NCBI RefSeq assembly: GCF_051014445.1
Contig: NC_135141.1
Span: 4,836,001-4,900,000 of the forward strand
Direction: 5' to 3'
DNA: 64,000 bases
Source: Colletes latitarsis
Lineage: Eukaryota; Arthropoda; Insecta; Hymenoptera; Colletidae
Position 1 is the stretch's first letter. Every line of letters begins with the position of its first letter. Below the pieces are notes generated by a model, which was not told the DNA's origin, ran no database searches, and was given only the letters and a program-made list of their open reading frames with translations. Position numbers and translations under genes: made by a program. Of the stretch, positions 9,669 to 21,960 are shown in pieces.

Positions 9669-12600
9669 CTAGTAAGCAAGCAGTTAGCTAGAAATCAAGC
9701 ACTAAGCTAGTAAGAACGCAGTATGTCAGCAACAAACCATTAAGCTAGTTAGAAAGCATTATGCTAGTAAGCACGCACGCAGCTAGTAAGAAAGCAGCAA
9801 GTTAGTAACAAAGCAATAAGCTGGTAAGCAAGAAGTAAGCTAGTAAGCAAGCAGTAAACTAGTAAACAAGCAGTAAGCTAGTAAGGAAGCAGTAAGACAG
9901 TAAGCAAGAAGTATGCTAGTAAGCAAGCAGGGAACTAGGGAGAAAGCAGTTAGCTAGCACCAAAGAAGTATGCTAGTAATCAAGCAGTATGCTAGCAGAC
10001 AAGCGGTCAGCTAGTAAGAAAGCAGTAAGCTAGTAACAAAGCAGTAGGCTAGCAAGCAGGCAGTAAGCTATTAAGCAAGCAGTAAGCTAGTAGGAAAGAG
10101 GTGTGATAGTAAAAAAACAGTAAGCAAGTAAGAATACGGGTAGCTAGTAAGCAAGTAGCAGGCTAGTAAGCAAGCTGTAAGTTAATAAGAAAGCAGTAAG
10201 CTAGTAAGAAAGCAGTCAGTTAGGTGGTTCAAAGCAGTAGGCTAGTAAGCAAGCAGTAAGCTAGCAGGCAAGCGGTAAGCTAGTAAGAAAGCAGTAAGCT
10301 AGTAGGCAAGCAGTATGCTGCCAAGCATACTAGTATGAAAGCTAGTATGAAAGCTAGTATGAAAGCAGCAACCTAGTAAGGAAGGAGTAACCTAGTAAGA
10401 ATGCTGTGTGCCATTAAGAAAGTAACAGGCTAGTAGAAACGCTGTCAGATAGTAAGCTAGCAGTAAGCTAGTACGGAAGCATTAAGCTAGTAAGCAAGCA
10501 CTATGCTGGTAAGCAAGCAGGAAGTTAGTAAAATGCAGTACGCTAGTAAGAAAACTGAAAGCCGGTAAGAAACCAGAAAGCTTGTAGCTATAAGCAGGTA
10601 GCTGTAAGCAACTAAGCAAGCAGTTCGCCCGTATGCAAGCTCCAAGCTTCTATGAAAGTGATATGTTAGTAAGGAGGCAGTATGCTAATATGAAAGCAGT
10701 TCGCTAGTAAGCAAGCAGCAAGCAAGTAAAGAAGCAGTAAGCAAGCAAGAAAGCAGCTAGCTAACAATACAGCAGCCTGCTAGTAGGCAAGTAGTAAGCT
10801 ATAAACATAGGGGTAAGGTAGTAAGCATGCAGTAATCTAGCAGGCAAACTGTAAGCTAGTAAGAAATCAGCTAGCTAGTTGCAAAGAGGTATGCTAGTAA
10901 GGAAGAAACAAGCTAGTAAGAAAGCTGTTAGCTAGTAAGGGAGTAGCAAGTTAGTAACGAAGCAGTTAACTATTATGAAAGCAGTGTGCTAACAAAAAAG
11001 CATTAAACTAGTTAGAAAGCAGATAGATAGTAAGCAAGCAGTAAGCTGGCAAGAGTGGAGCAAGTGAGAAATCAAGCAGTAGGCTAGTATCAAAGCAGTA
11101 AGCTAGTAATACAGCAGGTAGCTGGTAGGAGGCATTAAGCTAGTAATGAAGCTGTAAGCTAATAAGCAAGCAGTTGGCTAGTAGGAAAGTGGTAAACTAG
11201 TAAGGAAGCACTAAGCTGGTAAGCAGGCAGTTAGCTAGCAAGCAAGCGGTAATCTAGTAAAAAAGCAGCATTATAGTAAGAATGCAGTTAGCTAGTAACA
11301 AAGATGTATGCTAGTAAGCAGGCCGCAAGCTAGTAAGAAAGCATTAGGCAAGTCAGGGACCACTAAGATAGTAAGCAAACAGGAAGAAAGTAAGGAAGAA
11401 CTAATCTAAAAAGAAAGCAGTAAGCTAGTAACAAATCTGTATGCTAGAAAGGAACCAGTTAGCTAGAAAGAAAGCAGTAAGTCAGTAACAAGACAGTAAG
11501 TTTCTAAGCAAGCGGTAAGCCAGTAAGCAAGCACGCAGCTAGTAAGACATCAGTAGGTTAGTAACAAGGCAGTAAGCTAGTAGGCAAGCACGCAGCTAGT
11601 AAGATAGCAGTACGTTAGTAACAAAGCAGTAAGCTAGTAAGCAAGCAGTAACCTAGTAACAAAGCAGTAAGCTTGTATGGGAGCACTAAGGTTCTAAGCA
11701 ATTAGTAAGATAACAAGCAAGCGGTAAGCTAGTTAGAATGCAGTAAGCTAGTAAGCAAGTGGTAATATAGAAGGAAAGCAGGAAGCTAGCAAGCAAGCAG
11801 TAAGCTAGTAAGACAGCAGTAAGCTAGTGAGGGGGCAATAAGGTTGTATGCATGCAGGAAGCTAGTAGGGCGGCATTAAGCTAGTAAGGAAGCAGTTAAC
11901 TTGCAAGAAAGCAGCATGCTTGTAAGCAAGCAGTATGCTACTAAGCAAGCAGGTAGCTAGCAAGGAAGCATCGTGCTGATGAAGCTAGTCGGAATGCAGT
12001 AAGCGAGTAAGCAAGCATTAAGCTAAGAAGCATGCGGTAAGCTAGTAAGAAAGCAGTAACCTAGCAAGCAAGATGTAACCAAGTAAGAAAGCACTAAGCC
12101 AGTAAGCAAGCAGTAAGATTGCCAGCAAACAGTAAGATTGTAACGAGGCAGGGAGTTAGTAAGAAGGCATCTAGTAACAAAGCGGTATGTTAGTAAGAAT
12201 GGTGCAACCTTGCAAGAAAGCAGTAAGCTAGTAAGGGTGCAGTGATATAGTAAAGAAGCATTAAGCTAGTAAGAAAGCATTAATCTAGTAAGGAGGCAGT
12301 AAGCTAGTATGCAAGGAGTAAGCTAATAAGGAACCAGTTAGCTAGTAAGAAAGCAGTAAGCTAGTATGAAAGCAGTAAGTCAGTATCAAAGCAGTAAGAT
12401 AGTAGGCAAGCAGTAAGATAGTAGGCAAGCAGTAAGCTTGTATGGAATCATTAAGATAGTAAGGGAACAGCAAATTAGTAAGCAAGCCGGAAGCAAGCAA
12501 GCAAACGGTAAGCTAGTAAGAATGCAGTTAGATAGTAAGAATGCAGTAAGCTAATATGGGACCAGAATTGTAGTACGCAAGCTGGAATCTAGCAAGAAAG

Positions 12601-13820
12601 CTTAAAGCTAGTAAGAGAACAGCGTGCTATTGAGAAAGCGTCAAGCTAGTTAGAAAACTGTAGGCAAGTAAGCAAGCATCAACCTAGTGCTCTAGCAGTA
12701 AGCTAGTAACAAAGCAATGAGCTAGTAAACATGCAGTAATCTAGCAAGCAAGCGGTAAGTTAGTAATGAAGCAGTAAGCTAGAAAGGAAGCAGTATGCTA
12801 GTAAACAAGCAGTATGCTAGCAAGCAAGCAGTGAGCTACAATGAAATCTGCAAATCAGTAACAAAGCATTAAGCTAGTTAGAGAGCAGGAAGCTAGCATG
12901 CTAGCTGTAAGCTGGTAAGCAAGCAGTAAGCTAGCAAGCAAGCGATAAGCTGGTAGGCAAGCAGTAAGCTATTAAGAAAGCAGTAAGCCAGTAAGCAAGC
13001 ACTAAGCCGTTAAGCTAGCAGTAAGCTTTTGGGGAAGCAGTTAGCCATTAAGAAAGATGTAATCTTGTAAGAAAGCTGTAGGCTAGTTAGCAAGCAGTAT
13101 GCTAGTAATCAAACAGTAAGCTAGTCAGCATGCTGTTAGTTAGTAAGCATGCAGTTAGCTAGTAAACAAGCCGCAGGCTAGTAAGCAAAATAGTATGTTA
13201 TTAAGTCAGCACGCACCTAGTAAGACCAAATAAGATAGTGACTAGGCATGAAGCTAGTAGGATGGCAGTAAGCTAGTAAGGGAGCAGTCAGGTGGTAAGC
13301 ATGCAGGATGCTGGTAAGGAAGTATTATGCTGGTAAGAAAGCTGTTGATTCGTAAGAGAGCAGCGTGCTATAAGAGAGCATCTGGCTTGTTAGGAAGCAG
13401 TAAGCTAGTAAGCGAGTAGTAAGCTAGTAAGTAAGCGGTAAGCTAGTAAGGGTGCAGTGTGCTAATAAGAAAACAGTGAGCTTGCAAGCATGCGGTAGCC
13501 TAGTGAGAAAGCAGTGAGCTAGTAAGCAAGCACTAAGCTAGTAGGATAGCAGTAAGGCAGTGACAAAGCAGTACGTTTGTAAGCAAGCAGTAAACTAGTA
13601 AGGAAGCAGTTAGTTAGTAAGGAAGCAAAAAGCTAGTAAGTATGCAGTATGCTGGTAAGAAAGCGTTAGCTAGTAAGCAAGCGGAATTCTAGTATGGAAG
13701 CAGTAAGTCAGTAACAAAGCAGTAAGCTAATAAGCAAGCAGTGAGCTAGTGAGTGAGCAGTAAGCTAGGAAGTGGGCAGTAAGATAGTAATCAAGCAGGA
13801 AGTTAGTGAGGAAGTATTAA
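9669..13820 (+). repeat. 19-bp satellite, block 1 (4.15 kb)
   Basis: Degenerate tandem copies of AGTAAGCTAGTAAGCAAGC, itself built from AGTAAGC sub-units. Frequent variants are CAGTATGC, AAGAAAGC, AACAAAGC and TAGTAAGG, so neighbouring monomers differ by perhaps 10-25% by eye. Every frame meets TAA or TAG regularly, and nothing here is coding. There are no spacers of CRISPR type. Confidence 0.95.
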
Positions 13821-15531
13821 TGTTTAAATATCTCGTTAATTCGACAATCGAAGAACGTTGGTTAAACCATCGCGTGATCTTTAGAAAAACGGGCGATTTC
13901 TTGTACGGTGTTGTTCCTTGTTTACGCGACATTCCAGAGGCTTCTTGAGGCGTAATATGTTCCAGGAGCAATATCGCATAGGAAAACTTAGAATTTACTT
14001 TGGATAATAGTCCCGCGATCGGCCCAGTAACGGTTCCAAGAAAGCAGGTGTTGCTACGCCGAAAGGAAGAGAGGATACAAAATTAATAAGTGATAGACAA
14101 CGAAAATCAGGCAGCGCCGTGAGACGAAAATTTTCCCTGTCGTGTCCGCGATTAGGAATGTCTGCCTCTTCAGACACTTGCTATTTGATTCTTGACGAGA
14201 GCGGACCTCAAACGCCGACCTCGTCTGAAGACGGAGACCGATTCTCGGCAGATTAGTTTTGTCTAACTTGTCGTAGAATAACGTGAACGAAGCTGCACGG
14301 AATTGAGACTGCATCGGATTAGAAATAATCCTGCCTTGAGTTGGAATATTCCGGCCATACGTTCACGTGCAGAAATCGGTCACTGCGTCGAACGAACCAT
14401 TTTGGGAAGTAATAAAATGGAACTGATTTTCTTTCCACTATATTACAAAGCAACCGATGGCAGAAAGTTGCCAAGATTACACTCTTATAGTGATTGGTTA
14501 TAGCCAACGGTGCTAAATAAACACGTACCGCCTCAGTCAGCGGTCGAGTAGAAATGGAAAGGATTAAAATCAGAACGATTACAGCCATCGGTGCGGAGTA
14601 AACACGTACCGCTTTAGTTTGCGGTCGTGTAGAAGGCTTCAAGAAAATTTCTCGATAGGCCACCCCCATAGGGGCCTTATGGGCACATTCCCTGGGTGAA
14701 ATCCCAGCTATTTTCGACCTGCTCGTGCGTGGTTTCCGGATCGTCAGGGTGTACGGACACTCGACGTAGAGCGACGCTCAAAGGGCACCGTGGTGTAAGT
14801 ACCTTAATAGTCAGTCGCTTCTGCGCAGTTAAGAGACTGCACCACACCGTTCCCGTACTGACCAGGGGACGGTGAAGAGCCGCGGAGTGGTCCATATTCG
14901 GAGCCTTACAACCTCCGTCTGTTGTCCACTCCAGCAATAATCAAACCCTGCAGTCAAGGGAAAATCCAGATTAGAATCTCACCTTCCCATACCGCAATCG
15001 AACGTTTCTCAATCATACGAGAGACGTTCATTAATACAGTCCACTAACACAGTTGTGTATCGCTCTGTAAGAATCCCGTTCCTATTTTCCGTAAACGGAG
15101 TAAGGAGTGTGTGGATTAGAGCGACACAGCAACGCAACGAGAGTTGTCAGGTATTAACCGCCGGATATCGGTTTTTCTTTTCGTTACAGAAGACCGAGAC
15201 GAGAGCCGTAGGGGCCGACAGCGACGCAGGATTTTTATCCCGAGCCATCAGCTCGGGTTTTCTTCCTGCACTTTTAAAATACCAAAGATAATAAATATAA
15301 ATTTAATTTCAATTTTTCATTCAAATTTCTTTCGTTTGTTTTGTTTTTCAATTTTAACATTATGTTAAATAAACGGCCTAGTCCGAATCGGACTAGGTGA
15401 AGGAAATACTCAGTGTACAAATCATTTTCCCACACAATTCCAATCCCACGAAATTCGGACTCCAGGTTAAAGGGTGAGAGATCAGGTCACGGGAGAAAAT
15501 CTAACATGACCGACTCGCACCTATTTTAACA
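13821..15531 (+). mobile_element. Long solo LTR (1.71 kb) in satellite, same family as 7155-8778
   Basis: Begins TGTTTAAATA and ends TATTTTAACA, good inverted ends, and is flanked by a 5-bp duplication ATTAA (13816-13820 and 15532-15536). Shares the blocks GGAGCCTTACAACCTCC (near 14900) and AATACAGTCCACT (near 15036) with the copy in Gypsy-1, but the rest is well diverged. An internal tandem duplication of about 80 bp carries AAACACGTACCGC twice (near 14520 and 14605). AATAAA motifs occur near 14515 and 15366. Small open frames inside have no recognisable content. Confidence 0.8.
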
Positions 15532-17070
15532 ATTAAGCTAGTAAGAATACAGTTAGTTAGTAAGAAAGCCGTGTGCTAACAAGAAAGCATTAAGCAAGTT
15601 AGAAAGCAGTAAGATAGTAAGAAAGCAATAAGCTAGTAATGGAGCAGTAAGGAAGTAAGCAAGCGGGAAGCTAATAAGGAAGCATTAAGCTAGTAAGCAA
15701 GCAATATGCTAGTAAGGGAGTAGTAAGATAGTATGCAAAGCAGTAAGCCAGTATGAAAGCAGTTAGCTAGCAAGAAGGCAGCGTGCTAATGAGAAAAAAT
15801 TAAGCTAGTTAGAATGCAGTAAGCGGGTAAGCAAGCAGCGAGCTAGTAAGGAAGCAGTAAGCTAGTATGCAACCTGTAAGCTAGTATAAAATGCAAAAAG
15901 CTATTAAGGAAGCTGTATGTTAGTAGGCAGGTAGCATGCTAGTAAGCAAGCGGTAAGCTAGTAAGAATGCAGTTAGCCGGAAAGGAAGCAGACAGCTTGT
16001 AAGGGGTGATTAAGCTGGAAAGGAAGCAGATAGCTAGTAAGAAGTGTGCTAATAAGAAAGCATTAACGCCGTTGGAAAGCAGTAGGCTAGTAAGCAAGAT
16101 GTTAGCTGTTAAGGAAGCAGTGTGGTAGTAAGCAAGCAGTAAACTAGCAAGGAAGCAGCAAGCTAGTAGCAAGTAGTTAGCTAGCACGTAAGCAGTGAGC
16201 TAGTAAGGGAGCAGTAAGGCACTAAGCAAGCAGTAGGCGGGCAAGCAAGCTGTAAGCTAGTAAGAATGCAGTAAGCCAGTAAGGATGCATTAAGCTAGTA
16301 AGGAAGCAGTTAGGTTGTAAGAATGCAGTGTGCTAATAAGAAAGCATCAAGCTAGTTGGTAGGATGTTCGATAGCATGCAAGCAGTATGCTAGTAAGAAT
16401 GCAAAAAGCTAGTAAGCGAGCAGTAAGCTAGCACGCAAACGGTAAGCTAGTAAGGAAGCAAAGCGTTAGTAAGGAGGCAGCCAGTAACAAATCGGTATGC
16501 TAGTAAGAAAGCGGCAATTTTGTAAGGAAACAGTAAGCTAGTAAGGGAGCAGTTAGCTAGTAAGCAAGCTGAGAGCTAGTATGAAAGGAGCTAGCCAGTA
16601 AGAAAGCAGTAAGCAAGTAAGAAAGCAATATGCTAATAAGGGAGCTGTAAGCTAGTAACGAAGCAGCAAGCTGGTAAGTGAGTAGTAAGCTAGTAAGCAA
16701 GCATTAAGCAAGTAGGAAAGCAGTTGGCTAGTAACAAATCAGTAGGCAAGTAAGCAAGCGGTGACCTAGCAAGCACTCAAGAAGGTACCAAGGAAGGTGG
16801 ATGCTAGTAAGCGAGCAGCAAGCTAGTAAGCCAGCAGTAAGCAAGTCAGACAGCAGTAAGTCAGTAACGAAGCAGTAAGTCAGTAACGAAGCAGTAAGTC
16901 AGTAACGAAGCAGTAAGTTAGTAGGCAAGCAATAAGCTAGCAATCAAACGGTAACCCATTAAGAAAGCAGTAAGCTAGTAAGAAAGCAGGTAGCTAGTAA
17001 GGTTATAGCAGGCTAGTAACCGAGAACTAAGCTAGTAAGCTAACGATATTCTAGTAAGATCGCTTTAAGC
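15532..17070 (+). repeat. 19-bp satellite, block 2, plus orientation
   Basis: The same monomer and orientation as block 1, resuming directly after the solo LTR. Near 16863-16915 a unit with AGTCAGTAACGAAGC is repeated three times almost perfectly, a locally more recent expansion. Confidence 0.95.
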
Positions 17071-17713
17071 TCCCCTACTGGCTCCCTGTTCGCTTACCAG
17101 CTGACTGCTTGCTGACTAGCCTGCTGCTTGCTTTCTAGCTTACTGATTGCTTTTTAGATTGCTGCTTGCTTTCTGGCTTACTGCTAGCTTACTAGCATAC
17201 TACTTCTATACTAGCTTCTTGCTCGCTTACTACCTCACTGCTAGCTTACTAGCTCACTGCTTGCTAGCTTACTGCTTGCTTACTAGTTTACTGCTTGCTT
17301 AATAGCTAGCTGCTTGCTTACAAGCTGACTGCTTACTTTCAAGCTTACTGCTTTGTTACTAACTTACTGCTCGCTTACTAGCACAGTGCTCTCTTACTTG
17401 CCTGCTGCTTGCTTACTAGCTTACTTGTTGCTTAGTAGCCTTCTTCTTGCTTACTAGCTCACTGCATGCTTACTAGCTTACTAACTCGCTGCTTGCTTTC
17501 TTGCTTACTGCTTGCTTACTAGCCTCTTGCTTGCTTTCTAGCATAGTGCTTCCTTACTAGCTTCCTGTTTGCTCACTAGCTAAGTGCTTGCTTACTAGCT
17601 TACTGCTTGCTTACAAGCTTGCTGCCTGCTTACTAACAAACTGCTTCCTTACATGCTTACTGCTTGCTTACTAGCTTACTGCTTGTTTACTAGCTTCCTG
17701 CTTTCCTGCTACC
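17071..17713 (-). repeat. 19-bp satellite, block 3, inverted
   Basis: From about 17071 the monomer appears as its complement (GCTTGCTTACTAGCTTACT). The change from plus to minus orientation is abrupt, with no intervening unique sequence. It ends at the poly(T) of R1 copy B. Confidence 0.93.
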
Positions 17714-20700
17714 TTTTTTTTTTTTTTTTTTTTTGTCGTGGGGAAAATCTTCGAAAGACTCCCTCCCACATCTTTGGGGAGAGGCGGGAGTGGTGTGAAG
17801 GATTCCCCGCGCCCGTAGAATGACGGGCGCGGGACCTACCTACCAAAAACCCCACGGTGACCCTTCTGCACGATTTGGGAGGATACCGGGTATCGCTCGA
17901 AGCATTCTTCCGGTATCCTCCCCTTGCCCACGCTTCGCGCCCATCCCCGTGGAGGGACAAACGGTCCCCCCGGTAGACACTCTGACTCATAGCGGCAGGA
18001 CGGGGCAACTCCATCCCGCCGCCATCCGTTCCAGGGCCGCGTTTAGTGGCGGCTGCGAGACCCAACTCGCAACCGCCTGCGACCCCGTTTCTACCCCTCG
18101 GCGGCCAGAAGCTCATGGCCGCTCCAGGCCACCGAGGGTGCCTCCCCGTGGGCCGGACCCACCCGGTCCGACCCTTCGCCGCCTGGCGGGAGGAGGCTCC
18201 CCTCAGGGACCCACACCCAGCCAGGGTCATCCGCCGCGCGACGCCTGGCGCGTGGACGACGCCCTCGCGCCACCATACGAACGCGAGCCTCAACGCACCG
18301 CTGAAGGTCGCGCTCCCTTCCCGCGGCCTGCTTCTGCAGCATTACGGTCTCGCAGAAGGAAGCCACGGCCCTCCACTTCCTCTCGCTGCCGAGCATGGCG
18401 CGCACCACATCCAGCAGCGAGACATCCCGCCCTATGACGCCGACCAGGACACGGCGCTCCCCCTCCCACGCAGGGCATACCTGGATGGTATGATCAGCCG
18501 TGTCCTGCTCGGCGCCACAATGGCAGCAACGCGCCGTCGGCTTCTTCCCTATCCGGCACAGGTATCTTCCGAAGCTGCCATGCCCGGAAAATACCTGTGC
18601 CATCCGGTAAGTGAGGCTTCCATGGCCTCTGTCCAGCCACTCACTCAGGAGTGGCCTAACAGCCCCGACTGTCCAGTGCCCCGCGGTTGGCGGGGCCAAC
18701 CGCTCCAGCCACGCGAGCACCACGAACTGCCGGGCCTGGCGCCTCAAATCACCCCAAGCAGGTTCCTGCTCTCCCGGGACCGCATGACAATACATCATCG
18801 CGTGCGACCGCGCGAGGAGATCCATGGGCGGCATCCCCGCAAGAACCGCCGCCGCCTCATGCGACACGGTCCGGTAGCCGCGGACGACCTTCAGCGCCAT
18901 CCGCCTCTGCACCCGACGAAGCATCGTCATGCTGCGCCGGGAGGCCGCCAGATCGTCCGCCCAGACGGGGGCCCCGTATAGGGCCACCGACTGAACCATT
19001 GCCACATAGAGGCGGCGAACTCGTCCCGCTGGGCCCCCCAGGTTGGGGAGGATCCAGCCTAAAGCTGAGACCATCCTCTCCAACCGGGGTACCAGGCAGC
19101 GGAAATGCCCCTCGAAGCGCCAGTGGCTATCGAGGATCAGCCCCAGATACCTCATGCGGGGCTTCACCTCGATATCAGCCCCACCCACCCGGATCAGAGG
19201 GGGTGGCGGATCCTGCCGAGGTGAATGGAACGCTATCACCTCGGTCTTATGGACCGCCACTGTCATCTCCATCCCCCTGATTCGGTCGACGACGCGTTGC
19301 GCCCCCTCCTCGACGAGGCGCTTGGCGCTCCCCCACTGAGCCCCGACGGCCAGCACCAGTGTGTCATCTGCGTAACACACGGCACTGACGCCGTCGGGGA
19401 GGTCGGCCCGCAACACCGCGTCGTACGCGATGTTCCACAGGAGTGGCCCGAGGACCGACCCCTGCGGAAACCCGCAGTACACCTCCCTCCGCATATCACC
19501 ATCCCGGCCCGGATGCTCGATCTACCTGCCGCGGAGATAATCCCCGATGACTGCCCTGAGATACGGGGGGACCCGATGATATTCGAGCCTCCTCCGTATT
19601 TCCCCCCCCCCCCCCCAGGGAAGGGTGTTAAACGCGTTGGCAATATCCAGCGATTCCGCCAACGCCACCCCTCCCCGGGAGACGGCCGACTCCGAGAGGG
19701 CCCTGACCCGACTGATCGCGTCGACCGTCGACCGGCCACCCCGGAAACCATACTGGCAGTCGGCCAGGCCCGGAGCACCCCGCGATAGGTGCTCGACGAG
19801 GCGGGCAGCAATCACTCGCTCGATGAGCTTGCCCACCTCGTCGAGGAGACAGATGGGCCGGTATGCGGATGGAGACTCCGCGGGCCGACCCTCCTTCCGG
19901 AGGAGGACATCGATTAAACATCCGCCTGAGGTCGGCCCCGTGGGTGGGACGCCGTGGGTTGAGACCCAAACCCGGCCGGGCACACCATCCGGACCTGGGG
20001 CCATGTTATGCGCCCCGAGCCGTCTGATGGCCGCGGCCAGCTCCCCCTGCGTGACCCCTGGCTCGGCCACCCACTCCAACGGGGCCGCCGCCTCTGCCGG
20101 AGGACGTGGTCCCATCTCCCCAATTGGGAAGAGAGTATTGACCACGTCCTCCAGCAGCCGGGGGTCAAGACCCTCGGTGACGGGGGGCGCCCACGGCCGG
20201 AGCTTGTTCAGCACCACCTTATAAGGGCGCCCCCAAGGGTCGTCATCAAGGGTCTTGAGGAGCTCCTTCCATGCCCAAGTCTTGGCCCGTTTGATGGCGA
20301 CCTGCAGAGCCATCCGCGACATGCGGTATGCCTCATACAGGTCATCTGCCCTCGCTCGCGCCACGCTATCGTCTCTCCGTAGACGACGGCGCGCGCGGGT
20401 GTACTGGCGTCGGGCGCGGACACTCGCGTCTCGCATTTCCGCGATCGCGGCCGACCACCAGTACACCGCCCGGCGAGGAGAAGCCCGCCCGATCCGGGGC
20501 ATCGCCGCGTCACATATGTTCGCGACCATCCCTCCGAGCCGGGCGACCTCCTCCTCTATACTCGGCAACTCGGCCGCCCCCTGCGGCCAAGTTGCAGCGA
20601 GAGCAGCAGCCATCAGGGCGTCCTTGTCCAGGCGCCAAAGCGCCCAGCGGCGCGGTGGGGTACCACCCGGACGGTGGTGTCGGGATGCATCCCCCGCGGC

Positions 20701-20962
20701 GGCAGAGACCTCCATCCGGATATACCGGTGGTCCGAGAGTGTCCCTGCCCCCGCGACCGCGTGCCACCCCGACACCATGCGCACGGCTTTGGGGGTCGCG
20801 AATGCAACATCCACGATAGACCCCCCATATCGCCGCACACACGTGTGCTCCGACCCCCGGTTCAGTAACCGAAGGTCGAGCCCCGCCGCCCAGTCGCCCC
20901 GGATCCCGCCGCGAACGGAAGTCCTGGGGGACCCCCACGCCACCGACTTGGCGTTGAAGTCC
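17714..20962 (-). mobile_element. R1-clade copy B, 5'-truncated, degenerate
   Basis: Poly(T) at 17714-17734 is the complement of the poly(A) tail, and the 3' UTR and ORF2 follow on the minus strand. The 5' break lies in the endonuclease near the GDFNAKS motif. Both flanks are inverted satellite, but I could not find a matching target duplication. Clearly more diverged from copies A, D and F than they are from each other. It carries a 15-base C run at 19602-19616 and a TAG stop, both shared with copy C. Confidence 0.92.
18228..20962 (-). pseudogene. R1 copy B ORF2 remnant
   Basis: Two long open pieces on the minus strand. The right-hand one (about 19522-20962) spans the end of the endonuclease and the start of the RT. 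The left-hand one (from about 19494 down) spans the RT catalytic box with CYADDTLVLA and the C2HC motif. Disabling changes: a deletion that joins GCLIDV to LLRKEG and removes about 15-20 residues present in copy A; a G-tract in the sense strand that replaces the WEEIRR region; and TAG where copy A has Trp in LRGRWIEYPG. The conserved GVPQGS is GFPQGS. A frameshift or deletion near the C-terminus alters the last residues. It cannot encode a full protein. Confidence 0.9.
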
Positions 20963-21117
20963 TTGCTGACTAGCTCACTTCTTGCTTTCTAGCTTACTGC
21001 TTGCTTGATAGGATACTGCTTTCTTGCTACCTAACTACTGTCTTACTAGCCAGCTGCTTGCCTACTAGCTTACTGGTTGCTTACTAGCTTACTGGTTGCT
21101 TAGTAGCTTACTGCTTG
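20963..21117 (-). repeat. 19-bp satellite, block 4, inverted
   Basis: About eight inverted monomers between the truncated end of R1 copy B and the G-rich repeat. Confidence 0.9.
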
Positions 21118-21382
21118 AGTAGTATATATAGGGGGATTCTAACCCATGGGGCAATGTGGTTGGTGCGGGGGGGCGTGGGGGGTTTGGGAGAGGCCGCACG
21201 TCGGAGTGGGGGGGGGGGGGGGACCGTGGTGGGCCCGTCGGGTGTGAGGGGTTGGGATAGGGGGCCGGGAGTCATGGTGTGGGGTCGATAATTTTTTCCG
21301 ACGGTGGGTAATTAGTATCTATAGTCGGTAATTAGTATCTATGGTTTGTAATTAGTATCAACGATCGGTAATTGCCAGAGGT
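21118..21382 (+). repeat. G-rich dispersed repeat with TAATTAGTATC tandem units, copy 1
   Basis: A G-rich stretch (several G runs, the longest 14, near 21219-21232) followed by three units of about 20 bp containing GGTAATTAGTATCTAT (21306-21375). The same order, G-rich then these units, occurs at 53564-53772, and a fragment of the G-rich part at 32460-32535. The sense of the G-rich strand is plus. No gene is seen. Confidence 0.75.
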
Positions 21383-21655
21383 GCGTTGCAGTCGAGAATC
21401 AACCTGGTTTCGGTCAATATTTTGGAGGATAACCCCGGTTAGGTCTGGGTTAGGTCTGAGAGAAAGAGGAAGATGTGTAAGTAAATGGAGAAATAATAGG
21501 ATGCCTACTTATATATTGTTACATATAAGAATATAGCGTTGCAGTCGAGAATCATAGAAAGAATTATGCTGTGTCGATAGAAATTGATGAGGACAGAAAG
21601 AGGAAGATGGGTAAGTAATTGGAGAAATAATAGGATTCCTACTTATATATGTCAG
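21383..21655 (+). repeat. Two-copy tandem duplication (about 153 bp)
   Basis: GCGTTGCAGTCGAGAATCA begins at 21383 and again at 21536. AGAAAGAGGAAGATG, GGAGAAATAATAGGAT and CCTACTTATATAT follow in both. The copies differ in their middle third. Within the first copy TTAGGTCTGGG is followed by TTAGGTCTGAG. No coding content is seen. Confidence 0.75.
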
Positions 21656-21658
21656 TTT

Positions 21659-21814
21659 TTTCAGGCGTTCCGATTTAACATCGCAGCGTATCGCGCGATT
21701 ACGCGTAATTTGACTCCTCTGGAGCAGCCGTGCGGAATAGTGTTATTTGACACCGCGTTCAATGCACGAACGAAATACAATACTTTGGAAACGTCGAGTC
21801 TTAAAATTATGTGA
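21659..21814 (+). pseudogene. Unidentified C-terminal coding remnant
   Basis: The tail of an open frame that runs from 21584; the upstream part lies in the tandem duplication and looks noncoding. From about 21659 the translation looks protein-like (for example AAYRAITRNLTPLEQPCGIV and FNARTKYNTLETSS). It ends at 21812-21814 and is convergent with the minus-strand frame that ends at 21961. I do not recognise it. Compact convergent genes are usual in large DNA transposons and insect DNA viruses, so it may be a remnant of one. Chance is possible because the stretch is only about 50 codons. Confidence 0.4.
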
Positions 21815-21960
21815 CGAGAGAATGGGGAGAAAGATAGGATGGGTAAATAAAAATGGAGAAAAGAATATATGTTTTAAGAAATATATTTATATTGTTACAA
21901 AAAGAACCAAAAAAATTAAACATAATGTAAATATAATAATATACGAGCGCGCCATACAAT

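Noticed and set aside
9669..13820. CRISPR-like array
   Set aside because: There are no unique spacers; it is a head-to-tail satellite in a eukaryotic context.
17700..20980. Target duplication for R1 copy B
   Set aside because: The flanks share only satellite-like words; no exact match adjoins both the poly(T) and the truncated end.
21440..21475. Telomere-like TTAGG repeats (TTAGGTCTGGG, TTAGGTCTGAG)
   Set aside because: Only two imperfect units, with an 11-base period; not a TTAGG array.
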